This document shows, one piece after another, positions 45,990 to 56,404 of a stretch of 64,000 nt of DNA. Position numbers and translations under genes: made by a program. Source of the DNA: Saposhnikovia divaricata. Taxonomy: Eukaryota > Streptophyta > Magnoliopsida > Apiales > Apiaceae. The stretch lies in the NCBI GenBank assembly GCA_036435485.1, contig CM071600.1:50651546-50715545 (forward strand), written 5' to 3'. The notes under the pieces were generated by a model. It was given only the letters and a program-made list of their open reading frames with translations. It had not been told where the DNA came from and ran no database searches. Each line of letters begins with the position of its first letter. Position 1 is the stretch's first letter.

Positions 45990-46600
45990 TTTTATAATTA
46001 TCATCAAAATTCCTACTTGGAAAAGTTTTCATCCTTTCCAAGTAGGCCAAAGCCCGGGACCTTAGCAATGCTTCGGCCCGGGAAACCACCATGGCATCAA
46101 AATTCCTACTTGGAAAAGTTTTCATCCTTTCCAAGTAGGCCAAAGCCCGGGACCTTAGCAACGCTTCGGCCCGGGAAGCCATAGGCATCAAAATTCCTAC
46201 TTGGAAAAGTTTTCATCCTTTCCAAGTAGGCCAAAGCCCGGGACCTTAGCAATGCTTCGGCCCGGGAAGCCATAGGCATCCAAATTCCTACTTGGAAAAG
46301 TTTTCATCCTTTCCAAGTAGGCCAAAGCCCGGGACCTTAGCAATGCTTCGGCCCGGGAAGCCATAGGCATCCAAATTCCTACTTGGAAAAGTTTTCATCC
46401 TTTCCAAGTAGGCCAAAGCCCGGGACCTTAGCAATGCTTCGGCCCGGGAAGCCATAGGCATCCAAATTCCTACTTGGAAAAGTTTTCATCCTTTCCAAGT
46501 AGGCCAAAGCCCGGGACCTTAGCAATGCTTCGGCCCGGGAAGCCATAGGCACCCGATTTCCTACTTGGAAAAGTTTTCATCCTCCCCAAGTAAACCAAAA
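45990..46600 (+). repeat. 91-bp hairpin minisatellite downstream of pol
   Basis: CCTACTTGG begins at 46012, 46105, 46196, 46287, 46378, 46469 and 46560, a period of 91-93 bp. Each unit holds an inverted repeat CCTACTTGGAAAAG..CTTTCCAAGTAGG and a second pair GCCCGGG..CGGCCCGGG. There are six full units, and the seventh is diverged. The array begins about 130 bp after the pol stop and ends about 275 bp short of the antisense gene stop. Confidence 0.92.
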
Positions 46601-46602
46601 GA

Positions 46603-46643
46603 CTCCCCAATCCGGAATACCCGAATTAAGGAGTGGGGGGCAA
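46603..46643 (+). repeat. Internal copy of the polypurine-tract region
   Basis: GGAGTGGGGGGCAAT and its 25-bp upstream context (CTCCCCAATCCGGAATACCC) repeat the sequence that precedes the 3' LTR at 49763-49804. About five in six positions match by eye. Confidence 0.75.
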
Positions 46644-46874
46644 TAAAAACTACAAACAAACCAACAACAAAAGAATAAGGCAAAACTTGCGGAACAAAAT
46701 AAACATAAAAGCAGCAGACAGGCCAGGCTGACCGACAGCCCGAAACACCCGACAGTTGAAAGTTACACACGACAGCAGAATTTAAAGTTATAAAACCAAG
46801 TTAAGATTACATCAACAAAATGAAAGAAATTACAAGGGCACAGCCCGGGCACTGGACGCAGCCACATAACGAGG

Positions 46875-49088
46875 CTAAGCCGGAGGAGGACGGGAAGAGC
46901 TGGGAGCAGCGTAAGGAGTCGGTTCCCCTTCACCCCGGGCAAGAGCATCCTCGGCCTCCATGTACTCTTTAATGAAGTTTTCCCAAGTGGCAGACCCAGG
47001 ATCGCTCTTACACATCTTCTCGGCAACAACCCAGCAGCGGCTGATTTTCCGGGCTGCGACCAAGGAAAGGTCATCGTCGTAAGCATCCGAAGCCCGGAAC
47101 TCAGCAATGACATCCTCTTCGGACTTCTTGGCTTTCAGTTCATCCCGGAGCTTCTTCACTTCTTCTTTGTAATCCTTGACCTTAGCCCGGTACGCATCCC
47201 TCTCATCAGCAACTTGCTTAGCCCCGGCCTTGAGCTTCTCAACCCGGGATTCCATGCGCTCCTCCAGCTCGGTGACTTGCATCTTCAGGCCGGAAATCTC
47301 TTGATCTTTCCCAGATGCCCCAGCCAACGCAGCCTGGCCCTCCTTGATCTCTCGGCATGCAGAAGCTGCAGCCCCGGCCATCCGGACCCCGAGCTGTCAA
47401 TATAAACGCAATTAGAAGCCTAACAAGAAAAACAAAGTGTGGGAAATTCGGGGAGATGCATACCTGACCGTAAACCCCCATCATTTCCTGCAAGAGCGAA
47501 GTGGCCGAAGTTTTACCCATATCCTCCCACTCCGTCTTGCTGGGAAGATCAGCCAGGAAACCGATGAAGTTTCTTTCTTCCGGAGACACGGGGGCGGCCT
47601 CGTGAGGACGGAAGTTAGCCTTCTTCGGGCTACCACCAGCAGAGCTCTCCTGCACAAGCTCGCAGTCCGAGAGCATGGTCCCAAACTTCTCAGCTTGAAC
47701 AGAAGAAACCCTGGGCCTCTTCCTCGGAACCAGTCCGGATTCGTCCACCACAGCTTCGGGGATCACTGGCCCCGAACCCCCTGTTCTCCCCTCCTCGGCT
47801 TGGGAGTCACCAGCTTCCCCGGGGGCCTTAGTGTTATCACGAACATGTCCAATGCTCCGAAGAGCCGCTGCCAAAGCCCTGTTGGATTTGTTCATCTCAG
47901 CAACTCTTTCAAACTCCGGGTTATAACCTGGAAGACCTGGAAATAAAAAAAAAACAAAACAAAACAAAGGAGATTTTTACATTAGCCCGGCGTAAAACCA
48001 AAACAACAGATATGAGTACGATGAAAATATAGCCCGGACTTACATCCTATCCGGTAAAGGTAGGCATGACTCATGAGATCCTCCCGAGTCACCAGCCTCC
48101 CAAGACCTCGGCAGAAGGCATGTACCCGGTCCAACGCCGCATCCTGGAGATCGAACACCTCGAAGTGCATAGCCAAAGGATTCTCCTTGAAGGTGGGCAT
48201 GAACCGGATATCAACACCCCGGAGAAAGACGAACTCTCCGTTCCAGCCTTTCAAAGACGGAAGCATAACTAGTGGCTTCGAATCCGAAGAAGGATAGCCA
48301 CAGGCTTTAGCCCGGAATCTAAACTCAAACAAAGGAACATTGTTGGACCGGACCATCTGGAAAAGATGGTGGAAAAGCTTGAAAGTAGGTAACACTCCGG
48401 CGGCCTCACAACACCCCAGAAAGTACGAAATCCACTTGACCGCGTTTGGAGTCAATTGGGTAATGGGGATCCCGTACTCAAACAGGCACAAGGACTTAAC
48501 AAACTGATGACACCTGGGCCCGTATCCCGACCTCAAGTGCTCCAACCATACCCCGACCCAACCGCCATCGGGCCTGTGGTAAATCTTTTCCCCGGGCTCC
48601 GGCCATCTCCATTCCACGTCACTATCTATGTGGAAAGTAGCCCGGAATATAGTGTCCCACTCAACCGGAGTCCCCAAATACTCCGCCCTAAAGGGACCAA
48701 CATCCATTCCGGACCCTGGCTTAGCCCCGAACTTAGAGTCAAGAAAAGCCCTATTGAATCGGGTCATCTCTGCCACATCCGGACTCTCCCCAAACTCCGC
48801 ACTGAGATCCCTGAAGAAGTAAGCTTGAGGAATCCCCGGGTCCCTCTTCACAAAATAATACTTTGAGTGGCCCCAGCTACCGTCCGGCTCACTCAGACTG
48901 TACCCCGGCCCCATGTCCTTGGTCGCAATACTCGTTAGTACGGGAAGGCGGCTCTTCTTCTTACCCATTATACCCCAATCTAGGTCTATCAATTCTAGAC
49001 TACTATCCGGAGAGTTAACACTACTTGAAGAAGTACTTGGGTCGGAGAGAGGAATTAAAACTCGTCTAGCAGTTACTTTCCTAACCAT
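46875..49088 (-). CDS. Antisense three-exon gene of the Tat element (about 678 aa), gypsy-type transposon protein family
   Basis: Exons on the minus strand are 49088-48044, 47936-47464 and 47393-46875. Introns begin GTAAGT and GTATGC and end CAG, and the joined frame stays open (1045+473+519 bases, 679 codons with stop). Exon 1 encodes a folded region with GYSLSEPDGSW, WVGVWLEHLRSGYGPRCH and LKGWNGEFVFLRG, the pattern of the Pfam family 'Putative gypsy type transposon' (PF04195, recalled, not searched). Exon 2 is polar with a basic RKRPR patch. Exon 3 is a coiled coil (residues about 520-590, MQVTELEERMESRVEKL) with a proline/serine tail. Antisense additional genes at this position are known in Tat elements such as Grande. 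The function is unknown. Intron borders are my inference. Confidence 0.8.
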
Positions 49089-49358
49089 ACAAAGGGACTA
49101 CCCCGGGCTACCCAACAAAAAGATAAAGCCTACAATTAGTCTCTACTCAGTCCGGGCCAAGAAAGTAAAATAAACTTAAAGACAAAAAGGAATACAAAGA
49201 CCGGAGCAAGAAAACTTACAGTGAAGTCCGGAGGTCTGGGTGCGACGATGAACGTGGATCAGATCACGCTTGTAGCCCGGAGTGCAGGTCTTCAGAGTAG
49301 CAAAATCACAACAGCAAATCAAAAACTCGTAAAAGACAAAATGAGGGGAGGGAGCCGC

Positions 49359-49366
49359 TATTTATA
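49359..49366 (-). promoter_or_regulatory. TATA box of the antisense gene
   Basis: The minus strand reads CCTATAAATAGCGG about 270 bp upstream of the antisense ATG. A CACGTG G-box (49396-49401) lies about 30 bp further upstream. No other TATA element is visible between the 3' LTR and the ATG. Confidence 0.6.
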
Positions 49367-49395
49367 GGCAAGATCAGAATCCAAACCGCCCAAGA

Positions 49396-49401
49396 CACGT
49401 G
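49396..49401 (-). promoter_or_regulatory. G-box upstream of the antisense gene TATA box
   Basis: CACGTG in the context CCACGTGTC on the minus strand. The same CCACGTGTC word occurs in the Tat LTRs. Confidence 0.45.
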
Positions 49402-49762
49402 GCGGCCCAAAAAGACCGGCCCACTATCTCCAAAGCCCGGAGATAGTGGATGACAGCTGTTATTTTCCAAAAAAAAAAAAAAAGAAAAGAAGCGAGAAAA
49501 GAAACAAAAACAAAACCCAAAAATGCACTCAGAATATTACATATATTCCTTAATAGACGTGCATTTTTGTATACGCGCAAACCCAACGCCCCGGGATGTA
49601 CACTTCAATCCCGACCCCGGGCCTGGGGGCAACCGAGGCCAAAGCCCACCCCACAAAGAAGACGCACTCACAGAACCACAAAACGTCCAGCCCCGAGGAC
49701 ATATGTCTCGCACCCCGGAGTATCCACAAATCCACTCCCCAAGGCAGAAACACTCCTTACTA

Positions 49763-49804
49763 CTCCCCCATCCGGAAAATCCGCATTAGGGAGTGGGGGG
49801 CAAA
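49763..49804 (+). other. Polypurine tract of the intact Tat element
   Basis: AGGGAGTGGGGGGCAAA abuts the 3' LTR start TGATAGG. The upstream 25 bp are shared with the internal copy at 46603-46643. Confidence 0.85.
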
Positions 49805-50447
49805 TGATAGGCCATAAACAGCCAAGGCCCAACAAGGAGCCCAAAACAATGAGTAAATCATCTCATGAGAATAAGAGCGGCCCAGCCCAGAGTAGTGGAC
49901 CCCGGGCCCGGGGCCACTACCACGTGGCGTGGTCTCCACCCCAGACTAGGGGGCCCCAGATGGGTGACACTCGACACACGTGGCACCCCACCTCAGCCGA
50001 CATCCCGACATATGGCGCTGACCAACACTAAAAGACAAGGGAAGGCACGTGCCAAATCATTTCCGCAACAACATGGCCACACTCCAGTCAACGGTCACCC
50101 CAGACTGGTCCACGTGTCCTGCATCCCGAATATTCAGCGGTTTGTCCCCCAGATCCAACGGTCGGGGGTGAAGGTAACCTACCCCTAAACCCTAGGCCTA
50201 GGGCTATAAATACCCCTAGTAAATAGGGTTTAGGGGTTGAACACTATTACACATCCACACACTCTTATTACTTTGTGGTACTCTACTTGATTATTATCTT
50301 CCAGAGCCAACTCTTATTCTCACGCCGGAGGCACCTCGGGGCCAAACCCCCCCCTCCGGTGTTGTTTTGCAGACACCCCACAGCAGCTACACCACTTCCG
50401 AGACAGGAGTTGGCGAGGAAGGACCCGATCAAGATTTGGAGTTATCA
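49805..50447 (+). repeat. 3' LTR of the intact Tat element
   Basis: 643 bp, identical by eye to the 5' LTR except for a single copy of the 19-mer at 49920-49938. Its TATA box is at 50205-50212 and could drive transcription into the LINE fragment downstream. Confidence 0.95.
50205..50212 (+). promoter_or_regulatory. TATA box of the Tat 3' LTR
   Basis: Same TATAAATA context as in the 5' LTR. Confidence 0.6.
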
Positions 50448-50452
50448 GTATG

Positions 50453-51608
50453 TTCTTAGTAACTTCAAGAATACCTCTCTGAATAAAATGGTTTCTTTCT
50501 GGAACCTTCACAAGAGAGGGGACCTATCCTTATGGAGAAGGCCTCTAAGAGGTTGGGAAGAGGAGGAGGAGACAAGGTTAGATGCAATCATTTCCAGTTT
50601 TAGGTTGAAGGATTCCCCAGATAGGGCAACTTGAAAACTTAACAAAGATGTGTACAGACCTTCGGAAGGATATAAGTCACTAGTTACCTCTAATCACAGA
50701 AATACTCAGTGGAAATGCAAAGTGCCTCCAGCCATAAAGATTTTTATCTGGAAATTAGGTCACAAAATTATTCCAACCAAAGCTTTTCTAATGAATAGAG
50801 GTATACTCCAAGAAGCCACATGTCATTGGTGTGGATTCTTTTTTGAGGATTTAGACCACCTCTTCTGGAAATGCAAGTTAGCAAGATTTGTCTGGACTTT
50901 ATTGTCTTCATGGGTGGTAATAGGAGATGTTAACTTGGTCAACGACCCTTTTGATCTTAATCATCTTTTCTTAATGAAACATGGAACTGAACTTAGCAAA
51001 TATTGGCAATTCTTTGTATCAGCATCACTATGGACTATCTGGAAAACGAGGAACTCTCTAACCTTCAGGAACACTTGGGAATCGGAGAAAAATGTAGAGT
51101 TCTCGCTTAAGCTACTAGCTCACAAATGGATAGCATGCATGGGTGGCCAGGCTAGCTCATTCAATGGTTTAGAAAATATTTGGATGCACAACCCATTGGG
51201 CTTTCTGAAAATCCAAAATCATTAGTCAAAGATAACCTCATGGGCCTTTTAATGTCGAAATTTGAGTTAGTGGGCTTCTGTGATGGGTCATGGTTCATTA
51301 ATAACGCAGGCTTCAATAAATCAGGAATTGGGGGTATTATCTACAAAAATAGATGCCCTATTTTCTTTTTCTCAGGCCCATCTCAAGCAACTTCTTCTCT
51401 AGAATCTGAAATCAAGGCATGCAATTTTTTGATTGAAGAACTTAAGAAATCGAGTTTTGCCACAGTCAATATTGCCATTTGTACGGACCTGTATTGGATG
51501 CAAGAAGATTTTATTAGATACAAAGCAATGGACTAGTCCTTGTTTAACATCCATGTTATTTATTGTAACAGAGAATTGAATCAGGAGGCCGATTATCTGG
51601 CAAAGAAT
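50453..51608 (+). pseudogene. LINE ORF2, second part: zinc-binding region and RNase H start
   Basis: The frame resumes after the second GTATG with VLSNFKN. It passes through a stop near 50632 and encodes the cysteine-rich region (CHWCGFFFEDLDHLFWKC) seen in plant L1 proteins. A shift near 51225 leads into an RNase H domain with GFCDGSW and ESEIKACNF, and later ELNQEADYLAKN. The CACTA element interrupts at AAT. Confidence 0.8.
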
Positions 51609-51619
51609 CACTACAAGAA
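51609..51619 (+). repeat. Left terminal inverted repeat of the CACTA element
   Basis: CACTACAAGAA, matching the complement of 58809-58819. Confidence 0.9.
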
Positions 51620-51639
51620 TTTTTGAATCAGACGACACT

Positions 51640-52400
51640 CATCAGACAACACTTCGACAAAAAAGCGTTGGCTGAAATTTTCACACAACGGTTATTTTTT
51701 CAAGCTTTTCGGTGTATTGTCTGATCATGAACTTAACGACAGTTTTAAAAAGTGTTGTCTGGAAGATCAAAATCGACAACAGTTTTACAACGGTTTAGTT
51801 TTGGAAAGTAGTGTTGTCTAACAGGTTGTCTTACAATGGTCCAAAAAAGCGTTGTAAAACTTAGACAAGTGTTTTTATCAGATATTGTTCAAAAGTAGTC
51901 ACACAACGGTGACCAAATACTATTGTCTGATTTTAACAACGTTTTTTGAAAGCATTGTCTAAAGCATCTTCAGACAATGCTTTCAAAAAGCGTTGTTAAA
52001 ATCAGACAAGTGTTTTGATAAGATGTTGTATAAAATGTAATCATATAATGGTTTGTGAATACTATTGTCTGAATTGCATGCAACACACAATGGTTTTGTA
52101 CATTAAATCGTTGTCTTCAACACTTTAGACAAGCATTTAAAAATTTAAACTGTTGTCATAAACTTATTTATATAAGCATTTTATAAATAAACCGTTGTCT
52201 CATGTGACAGCACGTGATTGGTGGAAAATCTTTCACCTGGATTGCTGAGGTGGCGAAATAAGAGCCCTTGATTGAAATGAGATTAGATATTAGCCGTTAG
52301 ATTAAGAAAATATATATACATATTCATACAACGGGTTTGTATATTAAACCGTTGTCTTCAACACTTTCAGACAAGCTTTTTCAAAATTTAAACTGTTGTA
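51640..52400. repeat. Left subterminal repeat region of the CACTA element
   Basis: It has many copies of ACAACGG, TTGTCTGA and their complements. A self-complementary pair lies around 51935-52010, and a near duplicate of 52080-52165 at 52320-52400. These are probable transposase-binding sites. Confidence 0.75.
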
Positions 52401-53039
52401 TATAAATAGCAGCAGAATTTTTTTATTTATTAAAAAAATCAGAAAATCAGATTTTCTGATTAATTTTTTTCTAGATATTCTCTGAAAATAGTTCTTGAAG
52501 TTCTTGAAGATCAAACAGCCTTTTGAAGGTGATTCTGAAATTCAAATCCTTCATATGAGTAATCAAATTGAATCTCATGATGTGTACTACATGTTTATGT
52601 GTGTGTGTATATTCGAATATGCTTGGTTCATAATTTCATAATTTTCGGATATTAACTCGAAGTTTAATTTGATTGTTCATGATGTTCATTGATTTTTCGT
52701 ATACGTGGTTATGGGGGTTAGTTTACTGATGTTCTCAGCTTTGTTTTGAGTTATTAAACGTTGAGTTTGGTTTAGAATTGATTTTGGCCGGAATCCAAGT
52801 CTAGCTCGCCGGGTTTTACTCGAATTTGATCGTTTATGGTTGTTTTTTATTCTTTTGTTATGGTTGTAGTACTTTGTAGGATGCCCAGTGACTGTGGAAC
52901 ATGTTAGTGTCGATTTGGTGCGCTAAGGAAGCTCACCGGAGCTGTTGTTGCTCACCGGAAACTGCAAAATCTCGCCGGATTCTGCAGAAAATCCGGTAGC
53001 CTCAAGAACTCCGGCGAGTCTGTTTTTGATAAAAAAAAA

Positions 53040-54450
53040 AAATCATTGTCAGACAACGGTATCTTTACAACATATCGTTGTCTGAAGCTTCACATTACAA
53101 CCGTATTTATTAAAATACCGTTGTCTGTTATCAGATAACGGATAATTTGTCCAAAACCGTTGTCTAGTATCACTCGAGGCAATTGTATTTCACAAATAAT
53201 CACTTCGTTTAGAAAGACCACTTCGTTTATTAAATATTAAATTTTACATACCAAATTAATTTTTTATTTTTTGAAAATTTGTGAATATCATTATATTAGA
53301 TATATCTTGACATCCGTAAAGTTGGATTGTCGAGAAATATTTTTAGAAAAAGAGAAACAACAATCCGTGATAAAGCACTAGTTACGGGTACTAGTCTAGT
53401 GATCTACTAAGATCTCTAACCAAATCAATTTTATATTTTTTGAAATTTTTTGGAATATCAATATATTAGATATATTTTGACATCCGTACCTTTGGATCGT
53501 CGAGAAATGTGACTGAATATATTATTAAAAATTTTCAAATTTATTATGTTAATTTATATTTATGTTCAAAAAAAACATAACCACTGTCAGACAATGGTAT
53601 CTTACAACATACCGTTGTCTGAAGCTTCACATTACAACTGTATTTGTGAAAATACCGTTGTCTGTTATCAGACAACGGATAATTTGTCCAAAATCGTTGT
53701 CTGGTATCACTCGAGACAACGGTATTTGACAAATAATCACTTTGTTTAGCAAGACCACTTCGTTTATTAAATATTAAATTTTACAAACCAAATTTAAATT
53801 TTTTTTTTTTAAAATTTGTGAATATCATTATATTAGATATATCTTGACATCCGTGACAATCCGTGACAAAGCACTAGTTACGGGTACTACTTAGAATAAT
53901 AGTGATCTACTAAGATCTCCAACCAAATTAATTTTATATTTTTGAAAATTTGGGAATATCACTAAATTAGATATATCTTGACATCCGTACGGTTGGATGG
54001 TCGAGAAATATTTTTTAAAAAATAGAAACAACAATCCGTGACAAAGCACTAGTTACTAGTACTAGTTAGAATAGTAGTGATCTACTAAGATCTCCAACCA
54101 AATTAATTTTTTATTTCTTAAAAATTTGGGAATATCACTAAATTAGATATATCTTGACATCCGTACGGTTGGATGGTCGAGAAATATTTTTTAAAAAATA
54201 GAAACAACAATCCGTGACAAAGCACTCGTTACAAGTACTAGTTAGAATAGTAGTGATCTACTAAGATCTCCAACCAAATTAATTTTTTATTTTTTGAAAA
54301 TTTGGGAATATCACTAAATTAGATATACCTTGACATCCGTACGGTTGGATCGTCGAGAAATATTTTTTAAAAAATAAATTCAATAATCTGTAATAAGCAC
54401 TAGTTACGACTACGAGTCAATTTAGTAAGTTTGTACTAAGATCCCAAACC
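53040..54450. repeat. Internal direct repeats in the CACTA element
   Basis: A unit with CTTGACATCCGTACGGTTGGAT and AGCACTAGTTACGGGTACTAG recurs near 53313, 53481, 53851 (shortened), 53980, 54158 and 54337; the last copies are 178-179 bp apart. A CCGTTGTCTGAAGCTTCAC block at about 53080 recurs at about 53612, so a roughly 540-bp segment was also duplicated. Confidence 0.75.
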
Positions 54451-55038
54451 AAATTAATTTTAGAAAATTCTAAAATTTTAAATTTATTATATAGATATTT
54501 TTTAATAAAAAGCTAGTTAATTTAATATATCAAAAATGAAAATTATTTTTTAAAAATTTTTATTTTCATTTCCCTCATCTTCTTTCCCTCCTTCGTTTCT
54601 TGAAATTTCATTAAACCTAGGTTCCCCCCTTAGCCAAATTTCAATTCCCCCTCTCTTTTTTTCCAGAGACCTCTCCATGTCTCTATGTCTTTATCTCTCA
54701 TATACACAAACACAAACTTACGCCTATCTCACTCCGTTTCCCTCAATTACTCACCTCTCTCATAGACATGAATCTCAATTACTAAACTTCTAGGTTGATT
54801 CGTTCAACAAGCACAAACACACAACTTAGATCAAAATCAATGTCTCTCTCTTGTCTCTCTTTACAAATTAAAATGCTAGATATAAACCTAAATCGATTTG
54901 ACTCGATTTTTAATCTTGTTCATCTCTTTCTGCTCTTCAAGATCCCTAAAATTTGATTCTAAAAAATCCTAAAATTTGTCCCCCAATTCCCCCAATTCAT
55001 TTCTTGGGCTCTGTCGTCTCTCTCAATTTCTCTCGAAT

Positions 55039-55040
<2 letters not shown>

Positions 55041-55092
<52 letters not shown>
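55041..55092 (+). repeat. CT microsatellite in a leader-like region
   Basis: About 25 CT units lie inside CT-rich DNA (54550-55190) that also repeats CTCTCCCTCTCCTCTAAC three times. The composition resembles a plant 5' untranslated region. Confidence 0.9.
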
Positions 55093-55102
<10 letters not shown>

Positions 55103-55194
55103 GTCTTAACAATATGCTCTCTCCCTCTCCTCTAACCTAATCTCTCCCTCTCCTCTAACAATCGATTCTCTCCCTCTCCTCTAACTATGCGTGT

Positions 55195-55880
55195 CAATTG
55201 GCATCTGCGGGACCTGTTCCTACTTCTGTTGCGCCTCAGGTTAGTGAGTACCAGAACAAATTGCTTGAAATAAATGATGCAAGGTGTGTCTTCTATAGAT
55301 ATCAATTAAGTTTTAGCTTTTATATATTTTGGTGCTTGTTAGAAATTGATATAATACACAAGTTATTGATATTGTTTTAGGTAAAAGGTATAGACACACC
55401 CATTTTTGTGTCTGGATATAAGGCTGACGAGATCTCTTCACCCAGAGCAAAGAACGGCTTTTCGGAACTAAGTCTGAGTCCTAGTAAAGAAGTATGTGTG
55501 TTTTATAATGAATAATGATATTTTCTGTTATTCTGTTAAATGTCTTATGTTCTTGGTCAAGTCGATTTGGCAGTAGCATTGTTACTGTGAGGAATAGGGT
55601 TTGTGTTGAACATACATTTATCACTTGATAACTGTAGGAATAATTAATAGGCTTTTGATAATCATTTTTTATTAGGTGGTAACTGAGAGACAATTTTTGT
55701 GTGATGAGGATGTCCCAGTGGTAGATAAGGCTGTTGATGCAGAATTGAAGAAACAAGAGACCCTCCCAGTGGTTCGTTTATTTCTGTTTAATCACCTCTT
55801 ATTCGTTGTCCCTGGGTATTTACTTCTATTTGTATATTTTTGACTTCTTGCAATCATGTTGTTTTCAGGGATGTGAAATC
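55195..55880 (+). pseudogene. Exon-like fragments in the CACTA element, gene not identified
   Basis: Three open blocks have plausible splice borders. The first is at about 55199-55282 (PQVSEYQNKLLEINDAR, then GTGTGT). The second is at about 55381-55491, preceded by TTTTAG and followed by GTATGT. The third is at about 55676-55770, preceded by TTATTAG and followed by GTTCGT (VVTERQFLCDEDVPVVDK). They precede the midasin-like exon in the same orientation and may belong to the same gene. I cannot name them from sequence. Confidence 0.45.
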
Positions 55881-56037
55881 AAGCGAAAAACCTTTCTTCC
55901 TAATGGTTGCTATGCAGAAAAGTTTTGAAATGGCTTTGTTGGCAGTTAACCAAAGATGGCCTGTTCTTCTGTATGGCACCAGGGTGGAGGCAAGAGCGCA
56001 CTGATTAAAAAGTTGGCTCGGGATTATGGCAGCAGAG
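55869..56037 (+). pseudogene. Midasin-like AAA ATPase exon captured by the CACTA element
   Basis: After TTTTCAG the plus strand encodes CEIKRKTFLPNG. In a shifted frame it then encodes KSFEMALLAVNQRWPVLLYG, and in a third frame GKSALIKKLARDYGSR, ending at a GTATTA donor. The pattern RWPVLLYG....GKSALI is the first Walker A region of midasin (MDN1), the large ribosome-assembly AAA protein, as I recall that family. Two frameshifts destroy the coding sequence. The match is by memory only. Confidence 0.45.
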
Positions 56038-56404
56038 GTATTATATGTCTCACATTTTTCTTACCATAATTCTATTATATAATACAAGCATCAATGCAGG
56101 CGTTCCTACATATTTGCCACCTTTTTCTGATGTGTGCAAAGACTGTTTCAGAAATTATTTTATTTGTATTATTATTTGTTAAATCCATGACAAGATAGAA
56201 TTTGAAGAATTTAGATTTTGATTATTAAAATTGAAATCTAACTGTCACTACCTAAAATCATTTTTTATATAAGAGAAAACTATCCAAAATCTTTAAATAG
56301 TCAGCTATATCAAAAGTTATCCATATTGGTTTTTTGACATTATATTTCAAGTTAAAGTGTACTTGCTGCCTGCTGCTAGATTTTATTACTGTTTGTTTGT
56401 TTTG

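Larger units (their letters stand above)
39367..50447 (+). mobile_element. Intact young Ty3/gypsy Tat-lineage retrotransposon, 11.1 kb
   Basis: The LTRs at 39367-40028 and 49805-50447 start TGATAGGCC and end GTTATCA. GTATG is duplicated on both sides (39362-39366 and 50448-50452). In order the element has a 5' LTR, primer site, one open gag-pol frame, hairpin minisatellite, a first purine tract copy, a spliced antisense gene, a purine tract, and a 3' LTR. I see no substitution between the LTRs. Only one tandem duplication of 19 bp separates them, so insertion is very recent. With complete pol motifs it could be autonomous. It sits inside LINE ORF2. Confidence 0.95.

Noticed and set aside
46005..46560. 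CRISPR-like array
   Set aside because: Units are contiguous 91-bp copies without unique spacers, inside a plant retrotransposon. It is a minisatellite.
47437..47946. Plus-strand 169-aa frame opposite the antisense gene
   Set aside because: It is the mirror of exon 2 of the antisense gene, crosses its splice borders and shows no domain.
54953..55135. 60-aa frame with a long leucine-serine repeat
   Set aside because: It is a translation of the CT microsatellite.
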